Shown here: in pieces, positions 32,223 to 41,015 of the stretch
Layout of the letters: each line of letters opens with the position of its first letter
How positions within the stretch are numbered: the first letter of the stretch is position 1
NCBI GenBank assembly: GCA_019638235.1
Contig: JAHBUE010000001.1
Span: forward strand, 1,536,492 to 1,600,491
Source: Cyclobacteriaceae bacterium
GTDB taxonomy: Bacteria; Bacteroidota; Bacteroidia; Cytophagales; Cyclobacteriaceae
Length of the DNA: 64,000 bases
Direction: 5' to 3'
Translations under genes and position numbers: made by a program
Notes under the pieces: model-generated
The model's input: only the letters and a program-made list of their open reading frames with translations
The model's database searches: none
Told to the model about the DNA's origin: nothing

Positions 32223-34778
32223 TCATACTGCAAAATTATTTAGTGGAACATAGGTTTTAACATAGTAGGGCAATTTGCTTTTCATTTCATCGGGCACACG
32301 GTTAAAATCGTCCACATTAAACGTTGGGTTGTGATACAATTCGGTAAAATCTTGCTGGTCTATAATTGCTCTTACGCTTGGGTCGGTAATGTAAGCCATA
32401 AAGAAATAACGCAAGGCTTGTAAATCGGCAATTTCGGAAACGTTGTTGGTGCTGAGAAATTTTTCAAATTCATCGTTCAGCAAATCGTCTTTGCCTTTTA
32501 TTTGGTTTCCGAAGTAAATAAGTTCCAGCAATTCACGCCAACCAATTTTGCGGTCAATTTTTAAACTCTTACGCAATTTTTCCAAGTCAAAATATTCTTC
32601 GGGTTTGTTGTCGTATTTTTCTTTGGCTCTTGCGGTGGCAATTTCTACATCGCCATTTGCCATAAGCTGTTTTATTTCTTCATCTGTTTTTACTTTTTCT
32701 TCAAACTGTTGGAAAAACATACGGTCAACTTTCATTCCCGTGTATTCTACTTGTTGTTCGTTCCACGAAGCAATTTTATCATTGTCGGTGTACTCGTAAC
32801 CTGTGCGTTTTGGTTTTATGGCGTTGTCGTCTGCAATTGGCAAATCATCGCCTGTGTCAATGTTTGCAGGCAGTTTCAACACCTGGTCGTATTCGTATTT
32901 TTCTTCAAAATATTCGCAAGTGGCAAAAAAGTCAAAGAGTTTAAAATTGGCTTTGTCAATGCTAATGGTTTCTTGTTCGCCTAATTCGTTTTTAAACTTG
33001 TGTTCAAATTTGTGTGTTCGTGTGCCACGCCCTTTTATCTGAATAAATTCGGTTGGCGAAAAAATCGGGCGCATTAAACCAAGGTTTAAAATGTTGGGGC
33101 AATCCCAACCTGTTGTCATCATTCCAACGGTTACGCAAACACGGGCTTTGCTGGTTTTGTAGCTTTCTAACTGTTCGTTGCCTTTGGCAAAATTTGAAAA
33201 GCCCAATAGTTTATCGTTGCTAAAATCAACCGTCATTTGTTGAGCGTTTTGCACATTGCTTGTAACCTGTACAGCAAAATTACTTTGGTATTTGTTCGGA
33301 AAATAGTGATGTGCTAATTCGTTTAAGAGTTGAGCTAATTTTGCAGCGTGGTTTTGCGAAACGGCAAAAACCAACCCTTTTCCAAACTCGCCTGTGATTG
33401 GGTCTTTCAGCCCGTTTTCAATAAACGTTTTGCAAAGCACACGATTGGTTTCTTCGCTAAAAAATTTACGTTCAAAATGATTTTGTTTGTATTTCACTTC
33501 TTCCAGCACATCTTCCTGCTCGGTGCTGGCAACCGTTACCATTACTCCGTAACCTTGTTCGGAAAGCAATTTTGTGGTTACATCGGTTCGTGCATCTACA
33601 ACAATCGGCTGTCGCAAATAGCCGTCTTTTGCTCCGTCCACCAACGTATAGCGATAGGTTGGCGTTCCGCTTTCGCAACCAAAGGTGGTGTAAGTGTCTA
33701 ACAACATTCTGCGTTCCAATTCTCGTGGGTCGTCAATGTTGTCGGTGTCTAAATTTTTTAAATAATCTTTTGGCGTGGCGGTTAAGCCCAATTTGTAACC
33801 CAAAAAATATTCAAACAAAGCACGACTGTTTCCGCCACCCAGCAAACGATGCGATTCATCGGAAATAATCAAATCAAAATCGGTTGGCGAAAAAAGCGTT
33901 TTGTATTTGTTGTTTACCATCAACGACTGAATTGTGGTAACAACAATTTCTGCTTTACGCCAGTCGTTTTTCTTTTCTTTGTAAACAACGGTTGTAAGGT
34001 CGTTTTTGAGATAGTTCGTAAAATCTTTTCGTGCTTGTTCTTCCAATTCCAAACGGTCAACCAAAAACAAAATACGTCTTGCGTTTTTTGTTCGGTAAAA
34101 CAATTTGATGATAGCCGCAGCAGTCAAAGTTTTTCCTGTTCCTGTTGCCATTTCCAACAAGAACCGTTTTTTGCCTTCGCTTACGGCTTTCTGCACGGCT
34201 TTAATGGCTTCAACCTGGTAGTAACGAAGAAAACGAAGTTTGTAATTGAAAATTAAATCTTGCTTTTTGTTTTCGTTTTTAAAATCGGGATTGTCTTTGT
34301 AGTTGGGCAGTTGTGTTAAAACAACATAATCATCATTTACAACTTCGTCAATTAGTTTTTGAGGTTCAGGATTAAAGTCGTAATACTGTTTAATGCTTTC
34401 CAAAGTAGGAAACACTTGTATTTGTTCAGGATTTCCGCTTTCCACGTTCCACAAATAATGCAACGTTCCGTTTGAAAGAATAATGAATTTTACTTTTTGA
34501 GATTTGGCGTAATTGCGAGCTTGTTCTTTGCCAACTAACGGATTTAAACTTTCTTTTTTCGCTTCAAGAACTAAAATTGGATTTTGATTTTCATCCGTAA
34601 GCAAAAAGTCAATGAAACCGTTTTTGACTTTTTCAAAGTCATCGCCTAAGTCGTCCATTGTAATGGCAGATTCAAGTTTGATAGTTGCTTTGCCGTTTTT
34701 GTCGTCAAAGAACCTCCAACCTGCATCTTCCAGCAACTTGTTGATTTTTATCCGTGCTTTTGCTTCTTTCTCTGCCAT
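32223..34778 (-). CDS. hsdR: Type I restriction endonuclease subunit R (EcoEI-like)
   Basis: The translocase-nuclease subunit, 851 aa. The N-terminal nuclease has Asp57 and Glu72-x-Lys74 (GFIDFLL...VLEAKKE). The SF2 helicase has Walker A ATGTGKT (about 210-217), motif II DESH (about 306-309), GLTATP, VTVGMMTTGWDCP and QIKGRGTRTH. The C-terminal EcoEI-R domain is complete, ending NNFAV. It works with the HsdM-HsdS fusion, 975 bp downstream; RAYT and three repeats now separate them and may have split one operon. The coding sequence is more A+T-rich than the surrounding housekeeping genes, consistent with transfer. Confidence 0.95.
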   Translation of the reverse strand: MAEKEAKARIKINKLLEDAGWRFFDDKNGKATIKLESAITMDDLGDDFEKVKNGFIDFLLTDENQNPILVLEAKKESLNPLVGKEQARNYAKSQKVKFIILSNGTLHYLWNVESGNPEQIQVFPTLESIKQYYDFNPEPQKLIDEVVNDDYVVLTQLPNYKDNPDFKNENKKQDLIFNYKLRFLRYYQVEAIKAVQKAVSEGKKRFLLEMATGTGKTLTAAAIIKLFYRTKNARRILFLVDRLELEEQARKDFTNYLKNDLTTVVYKEKKNDWRKAEIVVTTIQSLMVNNKYKTLFSPTDFDLIISDESHRLLGGGNSRALFEYFLGYKLGLTATPKDYLKNLDTDNIDDPRELERRMLLDTYTTFGCESGTPTYRYTLVDGAKDGYLRQPIVVDARTDVTTKLLSEQGYGVMVTVASTEQEDVLEEVKYKQNHFERKFFSEETNRVLCKTFIENGLKDPITGEFGKGLVFAVSQNHAAKLAQLLNELAHHYFPNKYQSNFAVQVTSNVQNAQQMTVDFSNDKLLGFSNFAKGNEQLESYKTSKARVCVTVGMMTTGWDCPNILNLGLMRPIFSPTEFIQIKGRGTRTHKFEHKFKNELGEQETISIDKANFKLFDFFATCEYFEEKYEYDQVLKLPANIDTGDDLPIADDNAIKPKRTGYEYTDNDKIASWNEQQVEYTGMKVDRMFFQQFEEKVKTDEEIKQLMANGDVEIATARAKEKYDNKPEEYFDLEKLRKSLKIDRKIGWRELLELIYFGNQIKGKDDLLNDEFEKFLSTNNVSEIADLQALRYFFMAYITDPSVRAIIDQQDFTELYHNPTFNVDDFNRVPDEMKSKLPYYVKTYVPLNNFAV

Positions 34779-34809
34779 TTAATTTTGTTTGCTTGTCAGT
34801 TCGTAAATC

Positions 34810-35118
34810 TTATACCAATAGAAAAACGCTTCGGGATTGGATTTTTTCAACCCATTCCGAAACGCTCAACACAAAACTTGGCAAGCCTGCCTGTGATTTA
34901 AAGTGGTCGAATTCGACCACTTTAAAATTGGGGTTGTTTATTTGCTCCCAAGTTCCTAAGAACTCAAGCGTGTAACGTGCTCTTATCCAATTTTTTATGA
35001 TGTCGGCTGCACGGCTTTCGCTTTCTTTGGCGTTTGCCATATCGGTAAGTGAAATGTAATCTCGCTCCTCAACCGATATAATCGTAATTTCCGTATCTTT
35101 TACATTGATTTTCGCCAT
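34810..35118 (-). pseudogene. Truncated KilA-N domain protein
   Basis: 102 aa beginning MAKINVKDTEITIISVEE, then ISLTDMANAK, a helix NWIRARYTLEFLGTWE and NPNFKVVEFDHFKSQAGLPSF, a good match to the KilA-N DNA-binding domain found in phage and mobile-element proteins. Family members usually continue well past 200 residues; here the frame stops soon after EWVEKIQ with an unrelated end. It therefore appears to be a 3'-truncated remnant. It overlaps the preceding fragment by 19 bp. A short functional DNA-binding protein cannot be excluded. Confidence 0.65.
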
Positions 35119-35324
35119 AGGTTTGAAATTGTTTTTACGAATTGGCTCAATTGTTCTTTCTTTCTTCGTCTGTCGGCATAGCGAAGCATTTTGCTTTGAT
35201 TAATGGTGTATTTATCAAAAGCATTTTTAAAAATGGTTCGCATTTCAGCACCTTGCTGAGCCGAAAAAATCACATCATCGCAAAAAATATCCACTAACAT
35301 TTTTTCTATGGTTGCCGTTTCCAC
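35100..35324 (-). pseudogene. C-terminal fragment of an AbiEi/DUF6577-like antitoxin
   Basis: The frame begins at a GTG (35322-35324). Upstream in-frame codons (KPAHNING) are also protein-like until a TAA near 35345, so the visible part is the tail of a longer protein. The sequence ETATIEKMLVDIFCDD resembles the end of the winged-helix AbiEi-type antitoxins (LEKxLVDL pattern), followed by NAFDKYTINQSKMLRYADRR. The N-terminal half seems to have been lost where the HEAT-repeat gene now ends. The family assignment is tentative, from pattern memory only. Confidence 0.4.
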
Positions 35325-35349
35325 TCCGTTAATGTTGTGCGCTGGTTTT

Positions 35350-35910
35350 CTATCCTCTTTTTAAATAAGAAACATATCCGTCTACAAAGTTTTGGATTGT
35401 CTCTTTGTCAATCTCGTAGTCCTTCACTTTCCCCTTGTTTATTCCATTCAATTCGTTCCAATCGTCCTTTAGTCTTTCCCACTTTTCTTGAATTTCAATT
35501 AGGTCGTCCTTTGTGAATTCAAATTCCTGCTCGTCTAAAACTGTCAGAATTCCAGTTTGAACTTCGGCATTCTTTGCGGCTGTGAATAATATGTCAAATA
35601 ATTCCTTCAGTTTATTTTTGCAGTCCAATTCTTCAAGTGCATACACCATTGTCCCTCGGGCGTTTCTGTTCTCCTCTTTTATTATCGATTTAAGAAGTGG
35701 TTCAAGCGCGTCATTGAATTTATTGTCCATGAAAGTCAATGCCACTGCGTTTCTTACAAGTGGATTTGATTGGTCCAGGAGTCCAATTAAATAGTCAACA
35801 TTCTCCTGTCCCCCGATTTCAAAAAGTCGGTTCGATGATTCCTTCATCTTGTCCCAGTCGTCTGAGAAGATGCCCGTCTTTAATTTTTCTATTTCTTGGT
35901 CTACTGTCAT
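35350..35910 (-). CDS. HEAT-repeat protein
   Basis: 186 aa, cytosolic, all-helical. About three HEAT-like units are seen: WDKMKESSNRLFEIGGQENVDYLIGLL, NPLVRNAVALTFMDNKFNDALEPLLKSI and NARGTMVYALEELDCKNKLKELFDIL, then an acidic helical tail. HEAT proteins are protein-binding scaffolds; single small ones near mobile DNA are sometimes immunity proteins, which is only a possibility here. It abuts the truncated antitoxin fragment and is separated from nadE by about 75 bp. Confidence 0.7.
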   Translation of the reverse strand: MTVDQEIEKLKTGIFSDDWDKMKESSNRLFEIGGQENVDYLIGLLDQSNPLVRNAVALTFMDNKFNDALEPLLKSIIKEENRNARGTMVYALEELDCKNKLKELFDILFTAAKNAEVQTGILTVLDEQEFEFTKDDLIEIQEKWERLKDDWNELNGINKGKVKDYEIDKETIQNFVDGYVSYLKRG

Positions 35911-35985
35911 TTAAAAAACTTGCGCACAACTTATTTATTTGTCTGTTAAAACCAGACAAATCTACCTAAAAAGTGTGGATAAGTC

Positions 35986-37839
35986 TCAGTCGTTATTCTC
36001 CTTATCAAGTAACACAAGTTCCTCTTCAAACCCGGACGAAAGGATGGGGAATCTGCACCAGGTTCGCGGATCAACATTAAAATCATCTAAGTGGAAGGAT
36101 GGCGCCAGCCGTTCGCGCTTCCATTGATTGGTCGCCCACATACGGAAGAATTTGCGAATGTGATTTTTCAGCAGCGTCTTATCCGTAAAATCTGATTGTA
36201 AACTATCAAATACCGCAATGGGCGATTTCCTGTTCAGGATGGCCTGCCGCTCAATCGCCTCCAATACGGTATAGGGCATCAGGTCATCTTCATCGGTTTG
36301 GTTTCTCTCTGATGGCCTCAATTCGGCCGTTGGTTTTAATGAATTTACATAATGCAACCCGGTGTAACCAAGTTCCTGTTCAGCCCATGTTAACCAGCTA
36401 AGTATGGTTGGTTTGCTAATCCCTGAAATCGGGCCAAGGCTTCCGCTCGTATCACCGTCCATAGTGGTGTAGCCCACGTCTCCTTCACTGCGATTTGATG
36501 TAGTGAGTAAAATGCTTTGCCTGATGTTGGCCAGCATCCAGATGATGGGTGAACGCGCCCGCGCCTGAATATTTTGCAGGGCAATATCATCCGACTGCCA
36601 GGATAGCGACCGACTTAGCGCCTGTTCAATTTTAGACGAATACGAATCAACTTCTTCCTGTATGCTCCAGTTATAAAACGTTGCGTCTAAAGACTCAGCC
36701 AATGTTTTTGCAGCCTGAAAAGTTTTATCAGAAGAATTTTTTGCTTCTTGGTAGGCGCATGCCAATAAAAGGTTAACAGCTTCGTGCTGATGTTGTACAG
36801 ACGAAAGCTCCAGACTCGAACAGAACCTGTTCCAACCCAATGCAGCGCTTGCACGTTTCACCATTTCGGCAACCAGTACAGCGCAAGTAGCCGAATCAGC
36901 GCCTCCGCTTAGCGATAGCACAAAGCCCTTCGCTTTGCTCTTGCGTAAATAATCATAAAGCCCAAGCGTAACGGCTTTGGTCAACTCTTCATTCCTGTCT
37001 TTTGAATCGGGCAGAAGTTTACGTTCACTCTTTTCAGGATGGTTAAAATCAACCTCGCAAGTAATAATATTTACCGGCTCGAATGATAACCGGGTGTTGC
37101 GCACCAGCAGGTTGCCTTGCTGCGCAAACACAATATCGCCATCGTAAATCATTCGTCCGGCTTCGTTGCCTAACAGGTTACAGAAAATATAAACGCAGTT
37201 GAACAACCGCGAGCCATCAAGCGCAACTTCTTCTTCGCGGTTTATGCTTTTTCCCATAGCAAAATGGCTGGCGCTTGGGTTAAGGATGAGGTCAACGCCA
37301 CGTTTTTGAAAATTATAACCAGGTCTTTTTTCCCTGCTCCATCCGTCTTCACAAATCTCAATACCAAATCGAATGCTGTTCGATTCGTAGAGGAGGTCGC
37401 CCGCCTGGAAGGTTACACCTTGTTGCGTTAAGCTGATTACCTTGCCGGGTTGCCATGGTGTAAACCAGCGCGGTTCGTAGTGCACACCATCGTTGGGTAA
37501 ATTTTGTTTCAGGGTAATGCCCAGTATTTTTGTGTTGTGAATAACGCACGAGCCGTTATACGTGCGCCCATCTATGCGAATGGGCAACCCGATATTAACC
37601 GTAATGTCAACACAATGATTTTTAAGTTTCAGTAATTGTTCAAATGCTTTTTCACTTAACCAATCGCTTAAAAAAACGTCTTCGCATCCGTAGCCGGTAA
37701 TGCAAAGTTCGGGCAGGCAAAGAATGCGGGCGCCTTCCTGTTTTGCTTTATTGATTGCGTCAATAATATTATGTTCATTTCCCTTCCAATCGAAAGGGGT
37801 TTGATTCAAGGTTGCGCCTGCCAGTTTCAATCGTTTCAC
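35986..37839 (-). CDS. nadE: NAD+ synthase, glutamine-hydrolysing
   Basis: The last step of NAD synthesis: deamido-NAD + Gln + ATP. 617 aa with an N-terminal nitrilase-type glutaminase and a C-terminal synthetase. The glutaminase triad is visible: Glu44 in LCLPELCITGYG, a Lys in LKQNLPNDG and Cys in GIEICEDGW (about 168). The synthetase has the PP-loop LSLSGGADSA (about 310) and RSEGDVGYTTMDGDTSG. The start is a GTG at 37837-37839 that overlaps the rnc stop as GTGA, so the two are coupled. Confidence 0.96.
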   Translation of the reverse strand: MKRLKLAGATLNQTPFDWKGNEHNIIDAINKAKQEGARILCLPELCITGYGCEDVFLSDWLSEKAFEQLLKLKNHCVDITVNIGLPIRIDGRTYNGSCVIHNTKILGITLKQNLPNDGVHYEPRWFTPWQPGKVISLTQQGVTFQAGDLLYESNSIRFGIEICEDGWSREKRPGYNFQKRGVDLILNPSASHFAMGKSINREEEVALDGSRLFNCVYIFCNLLGNEAGRMIYDGDIVFAQQGNLLVRNTRLSFEPVNIITCEVDFNHPEKSERKLLPDSKDRNEELTKAVTLGLYDYLRKSKAKGFVLSLSGGADSATCAVLVAEMVKRASAALGWNRFCSSLELSSVQHQHEAVNLLLACAYQEAKNSSDKTFQAAKTLAESLDATFYNWSIQEEVDSYSSKIEQALSRSLSWQSDDIALQNIQARARSPIIWMLANIRQSILLTTSNRSEGDVGYTTMDGDTSGSLGPISGISKPTILSWLTWAEQELGYTGLHYVNSLKPTAELRPSERNQTDEDDLMPYTVLEAIERQAILNRKSPIAVFDSLQSDFTDKTLLKNHIRKFFRMWATNQWKRERLAPSFHLDDFNVDPRTWCRFPILSSGFEEELVLLDKENND

Positions 37840-38585
37840 GTTAGTGCTTCTAGTATTTTCAATTGTTCGCAGGTTTTGTAGGCGGCATCCTGTTCCGCTT
37901 TTTTCTTACTGTTGCCGTAACCGGTGCCTACCACGTTATTGTCAATAATTACCTGCGCAGTAAATTCTTTGTGTACTCTGCCTTTTTTTATATCTACAAT
38001 TTCAAAACGCACTTCTTTGTTTTCGCGTTGGCACCATTCAATTACTTTACTTTTAAAATTAGTTTGCGTGCTTACTAATTCGTCAAGGTCGTAGTTAGGT
38101 ATGATGAGTTTATTGATAACGAAACGTTTGGTTCGTAAAAATCCTTTGTCGAGATAGATTGCACCCACAATGGCTTCTAACGTGTTTCCTAAAATTACCT
38201 GTTGTAGTTGCTGGTTTTTCTGGTTGTATTGAACAATATCTCCGATACCGATTTTACGAGCCAGCAGGTTTAACGATTCGCGGTTTACTATACGCGAACG
38301 AATTTCCGTTAAGAAGCCTTCTGATTTGTATGGAAATTTCTTGAACAGAAAATCGGCAACGGCCGCTCCAAGAATGGCATCGCCTAAATATTCTAACCGT
38401 TCGTTGTTCTCCCTGAATCCTTCTCCGTTTTCTTTCGCCATTGAGCTATGCCGGGTAGCGAGCCGGTACAGTTCAAGGTTACCGGGCGTGAAGCCGGCTA
38501 CGGTTTGCATAGCGGCAATCAACTTTTTGTCGGATGGGGATTTTTTGCCGGTGATTTTAAGAATTCGCCACACGTTATCAGGCAC
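37836..38585 (-). CDS. rnc: Ribonuclease III
   Basis: A double-strand RNA endonuclease for rRNA and mRNA processing, 249 aa. The catalytic signature ERLEYLGDAILGA is at 62-74 (acidic metal ligands Glu/Asp), the second acidic site is in EAIVGAIYLDKGF, and a dsRNA-binding domain fills about 170-245 (NSKKKAEQDAAYKTCEQL). The start is a GTG at 38583-38585, because an in-frame TAA lies just upstream and no in-frame ATG precedes the domain. It completes the acpP-fabF-rnc block conserved in Bacteroidota. Confidence 0.95.
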   Translation of the reverse strand: MPDNVWRILKITGKKSPSDKKLIAAMQTVAGFTPGNLELYRLATRHSSMAKENGEGFRENNERLEYLGDAILGAAVADFLFKKFPYKSEGFLTEIRSRIVNRESLNLLARKIGIGDIVQYNQKNQQLQQVILGNTLEAIVGAIYLDKGFLRTKRFVINKLIIPNYDLDELVSTQTNFKSKVIEWCQRENKEVRFEIVDIKKGRVHKEFTAQVIIDNNVVGTGYGNSKKKAEQDAAYKTCEQLKILEALT

Positions 38586-38683
38586 ATGGATTTAATGCCC
38601 TAAGGTAAGCAAAGGGATTTATTTATCTGTAAAAACACAATCCTAAACTTAATCGCAGAGCACCGTAATGCATCAACAGTCCA

Positions 38684-38763
38684 TGTCATCGCGGCCGAGG
38701 TACGAGAGCCGCGATCTAAAGATTGAGTTGCAAATGAGATCGCGGGTCAAGCCCGCGATGACA
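38684..38763. repeat. REP-like composite palindrome
   Basis: The ends are TGTCATCGCG and CGCGATGACA. Two inner hairpins are seen: ATCGCGG...CCGCGAT (left) and ATCGCGGGTCAAGCCCGCGAT (right). The right half is almost the same as the right inner half of the MITE at 6315-6449. It lies in the fabF-rnc gap. Confidence 0.65.
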
Positions 38764-38781
38764 ATTGAGTCAGTCCGGGGG

Positions 38782-40029
38782 TCAGGCTTTACGGAGAATG
38801 ATAGAAGCATTATGGCCGCCAAAGCCAAAGGTATTGCTCAACGCAACTTTTACGTCACGGTTTTGCGCCTTATTAAGCGTCAGGTTCAACCGCGAATCCA
38901 ATTGGTCGTCTGGTGTGAAGTTGTTGATAGTAGGCGGTACAACGCCTTCGTTAAGGGCCATCACACACGCCAGCGCTTCAATGGCACCGGCAGCGCCAAG
39001 CAAGTGGCCTGTCATGGATTTGGTAGAGCTGATGTTCATCTTATACACATGGTCGCCAAACACCTGCGCAATGGCTTTAATCTCCCCGATGTCGCCAAGC
39101 GGAGTTGATGTTCCGTGTGTGTTGATGTAATCTACTTCTTCAGGTTTGATGCCCGCTTCTTCCAGTGCGTTTTCCATTACCTTGGTAATGCCGGCACCTT
39201 CAGGATGAGGAGCGGTAATGTGGTAGGCATCAGCCGACATACCACCGCCTATTACTTCTGCATAGATTTTTGCGCCTCGTTTTTTGGCGTGTTCATACTC
39301 TTCCAATATCAACGCGCCAGCGCCTTCACCTAAAACAAAACCGTCACGTTCTTTGTCATACGGGCGCGATGCCGTTTCAGGAGAATCGTTGCGTTCCGAC
39401 AACGCCTTCATGGCATTGAATCCGCCCACACCGGCTTCGCATACGGCAGCTTCCGAACCCCCCGAAACAATCACGTCAGCCTTACCCAGGCGAATGTAGG
39501 TGAAGGCATCGTAAATGGCATTGGTAGAGGATGCGCAGGCCGAAACGGTTACAAAGTTAGGGCCGCGAAAACCGTATTTGATAGAGATGTGCCCCGCACT
39601 CAGGTCGGGAATCATTTTCGGAATAAAAAACGGGTTGAAGCGAGGCGTGCCATCGCCTTTGGCGAAGGACTTCACTTCTTCCTGGAAGGTAAGTAACCCT
39701 CCGATGCCCGAACCCCAAATCACACCAATGCGGTGTGGGTCAAGTGCCGGCAGCGGAAGGTTTGAGTCTTTTATGGCCTCGTCTGCAACCACCATTGCGT
39801 ATTGCGCAAAGGGGTCCATTTTGCGGGCCTCTTTACGGTCCATAAAATTGCCGATATCGAAGTTTTTTACTTCGCAGGCAAATTTGGTTTTAAAGAGGGT
39901 AGCATCAAAACGGGTAATAGGTGCAGCGCCACTGGTACCGGCTTTTAATCCATCCCAGTATTCCCTAAGGTTGTTACCTATGGGGGTAAGTGCACCTAAC
40001 CCGGTGATTACTACTCGCTTTAACGTCAT
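38782..40029 (-). CDS. fabF: Beta-ketoacyl-ACP synthase II
   Basis: The condensing enzyme of type II fatty acid synthesis, 415 aa, cytosolic. The nucleophile Cys lies in VSACASSTNA (about 165), and the two catalytic His residues lie in NTHGTSTPLGD and SMTGHLLGAAGA. The N-terminus RVVITGLGALTPIGNN is typical. It follows acpP by 30 bp and precedes rnc, with a REP-like palindrome in between. Confidence 0.97.
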   Translation of the reverse strand: MTLKRVVITGLGALTPIGNNLREYWDGLKAGTSGAAPITRFDATLFKTKFACEVKNFDIGNFMDRKEARKMDPFAQYAMVVADEAIKDSNLPLPALDPHRIGVIWGSGIGGLLTFQEEVKSFAKGDGTPRFNPFFIPKMIPDLSAGHISIKYGFRGPNFVTVSACASSTNAIYDAFTYIRLGKADVIVSGGSEAAVCEAGVGGFNAMKALSERNDSPETASRPYDKERDGFVLGEGAGALILEEYEHAKKRGAKIYAEVIGGGMSADAYHITAPHPEGAGITKVMENALEEAGIKPEEVDYINTHGTSTPLGDIGEIKAIAQVFGDHVYKMNISSTKSMTGHLLGAAGAIEALACVMALNEGVVPPTINNFTPDDQLDSRLNLTLNKAQNRDVKVALSNTFGFGGHNASIILRKA

Positions 40030-40059
40030 ACGTGAAAATGTGCGTGAGGTAAAAAAGTC

Positions 40060-40299
40060 TTACTTCTTAACGTTCTGTTCCAGGTAAGATATAGCCTGAC
40101 CAACGGTAGAAATGTTTTCGGCCTGGTCGTCAGGAATAGAAGTGTTAAATTCCTTTTCGAACTCCATGATTAACTCAACAGTATCGAGAGAGTCAGCGCC
40201 AAGGTCGTTGGTAAAGCTTGCTTCAGGAGTAACTTCAGATTCTTCCACACCGAGCTTATCGATGATAATCTGTTTTACTTTTTGTGCGATTTCAGACAT
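40060..40299 (-). CDS. acpP: Acyl carrier protein
   Basis: 79 aa, acidic, all-helical carrier for fatty acid synthesis. The phosphopantetheine attachment Ser37 is in [11 protein letters not shown]. First gene of the acpP-fabF-rnc unit; a likely promoter lies at 40332-40363. Divergent from the IPExxxVDY gene. Confidence 0.98.
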   Translation of the reverse strand: MSEIAQKVKQIIIDKLGVEESEVTPEASFTNDLGADSLDTVELIMEFEKEFNTSIPDDQAENISTVGQAISYLEQNVKK

Positions 40300-40331
40300 G
40301 TTTTTAAGGTTTTAAGATTTAAAAATCCCTG

Positions 40332-40363
40332 CAAAGAAAGATATTTACTGCAATATTGTCAAA
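40332..40363 (-). promoter_or_regulatory. Probable acpP promoter
   Basis: On the minus strand TTTG (40360-40363), 20 bp, then TTTCTTTG (40332-40339), close to the Bacteroidota TTTG...TAnnTTTG pattern but with TT in place of TA. The leader would be about 25 nt. Confidence 0.35.
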
Positions 40364-40414
40364 CTTTTTTAATCGGGGCCTTTGGCCTCAAAATCCTTCC
40401 AAATTGCGCCAGAA

Positions 40415-40837
40415 ATGAAGAAAAACAAGCTTATTGTTGAGTACGATTTCGACTTTGAACTTGCGGGCGTCATATCGGCACTAAAGGGCTATAAATTGGC
40501 CTGGGAGATTAACCGGAAACTGGGGGTGAAATTAGTGCGCCAGCCCGACCTGCCCGTAGGCTTTAAAAAAGGCGAAGAACGGTATTTTTCTTTTTATGCT
40601 TACGAAACGCCCCTCAATCGATTGAAACTGTTCAAAAACAAACCTATCGATTACGAAACCGGAAAGTATTTTCTTGTGCCTGAATTTCCTCGTTTTGATT
40701 TTATACTTTTGACGGCTTCTGAAGACAATAATTTTACTTCGATGATTCTGCAAACGATAAAAGAAATTCCTTCTGTTGAACTGGTTACTCCCATAGCGGC
40801 CGGGTCGCTAAAATCGCGGAGCAACTTTATTTTTTAA
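40415..40837 (+). CDS. IPExxxVDY family protein
   Basis: 140 aa from the ATG at 40415; the open frame back to a TTG at 40382 is not needed. It carries the family motif as VPEFPRFDFILL, a variant of I-P-E-x-x-x-V-D-Y. Function is unknown, but the gene's place next to acpP and pyk is conserved in Bacteroidota, which supports both the call and a housekeeping role. Confidence 0.85.
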   Translation: MKKNKLIVEYDFDFELAGVISALKGYKLAWEINRKLGVKLVRQPDLPVGFKKGEERYFSFYAYETPLNRLKLFKNKPIDYETGKYFLVPEFPRFDFILLTASEDNNFTSMILQTIKEIPSVELVTPIAAGSLKSRSNFIF

Positions 40838-40853
40838 ACACATTACAAAAGAT

Positions 40854-40977
40854 GTTACACAAAACAAAAAGCAGTACGTCATTGCGAGGGAGGAACGACC
40901 GAAGCAATCCGGTTTTAAGTACCGAAATCGAGATTGCTTCGCTGCCACTCGCAATGACGGGTACTATTTTGTGTAAC
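40854..40977. repeat. MITE-like palindrome between IPExxxVDY gene and pyk
   Basis: The ends GTTACACAAAA (40854-40864) and TTTTGTGTAAC (40967-40977) are perfect inverted repeats of 11 bp, flanked by GAT on both sides (a possible 3-bp target duplication). Inside are GTCATTGCGAG / CTCGCAATGAC and an inner GAAGCAATC / GATTGCTTC pair. No coding capacity. Confidence 0.7.
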
Positions 40978-41015
40978 GATTAATTAAATAACCTTAACCC
41001 TTTGAAATTTTAATC

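Noticed and set aside
32002..32226. 74-aa open frame on the minus strand
   Set aside because: Half of it is a read-through of repeat copy D (NPKGSN...PTPAGSN) and the rest is intergenic; it starts inside the hsdR 3' end.
28657..35910. Prophage
   Set aside because: Only a KilA-N remnant hints at phage; there are no structural, lysis, integrase or terminase genes, and no attachment site at a tRNA.
38668..39108. 146-aa open frame on the plus strand over the fabF 3' end
   Set aside because: It reads through the REP-like palindrome and then antisense to fabF.
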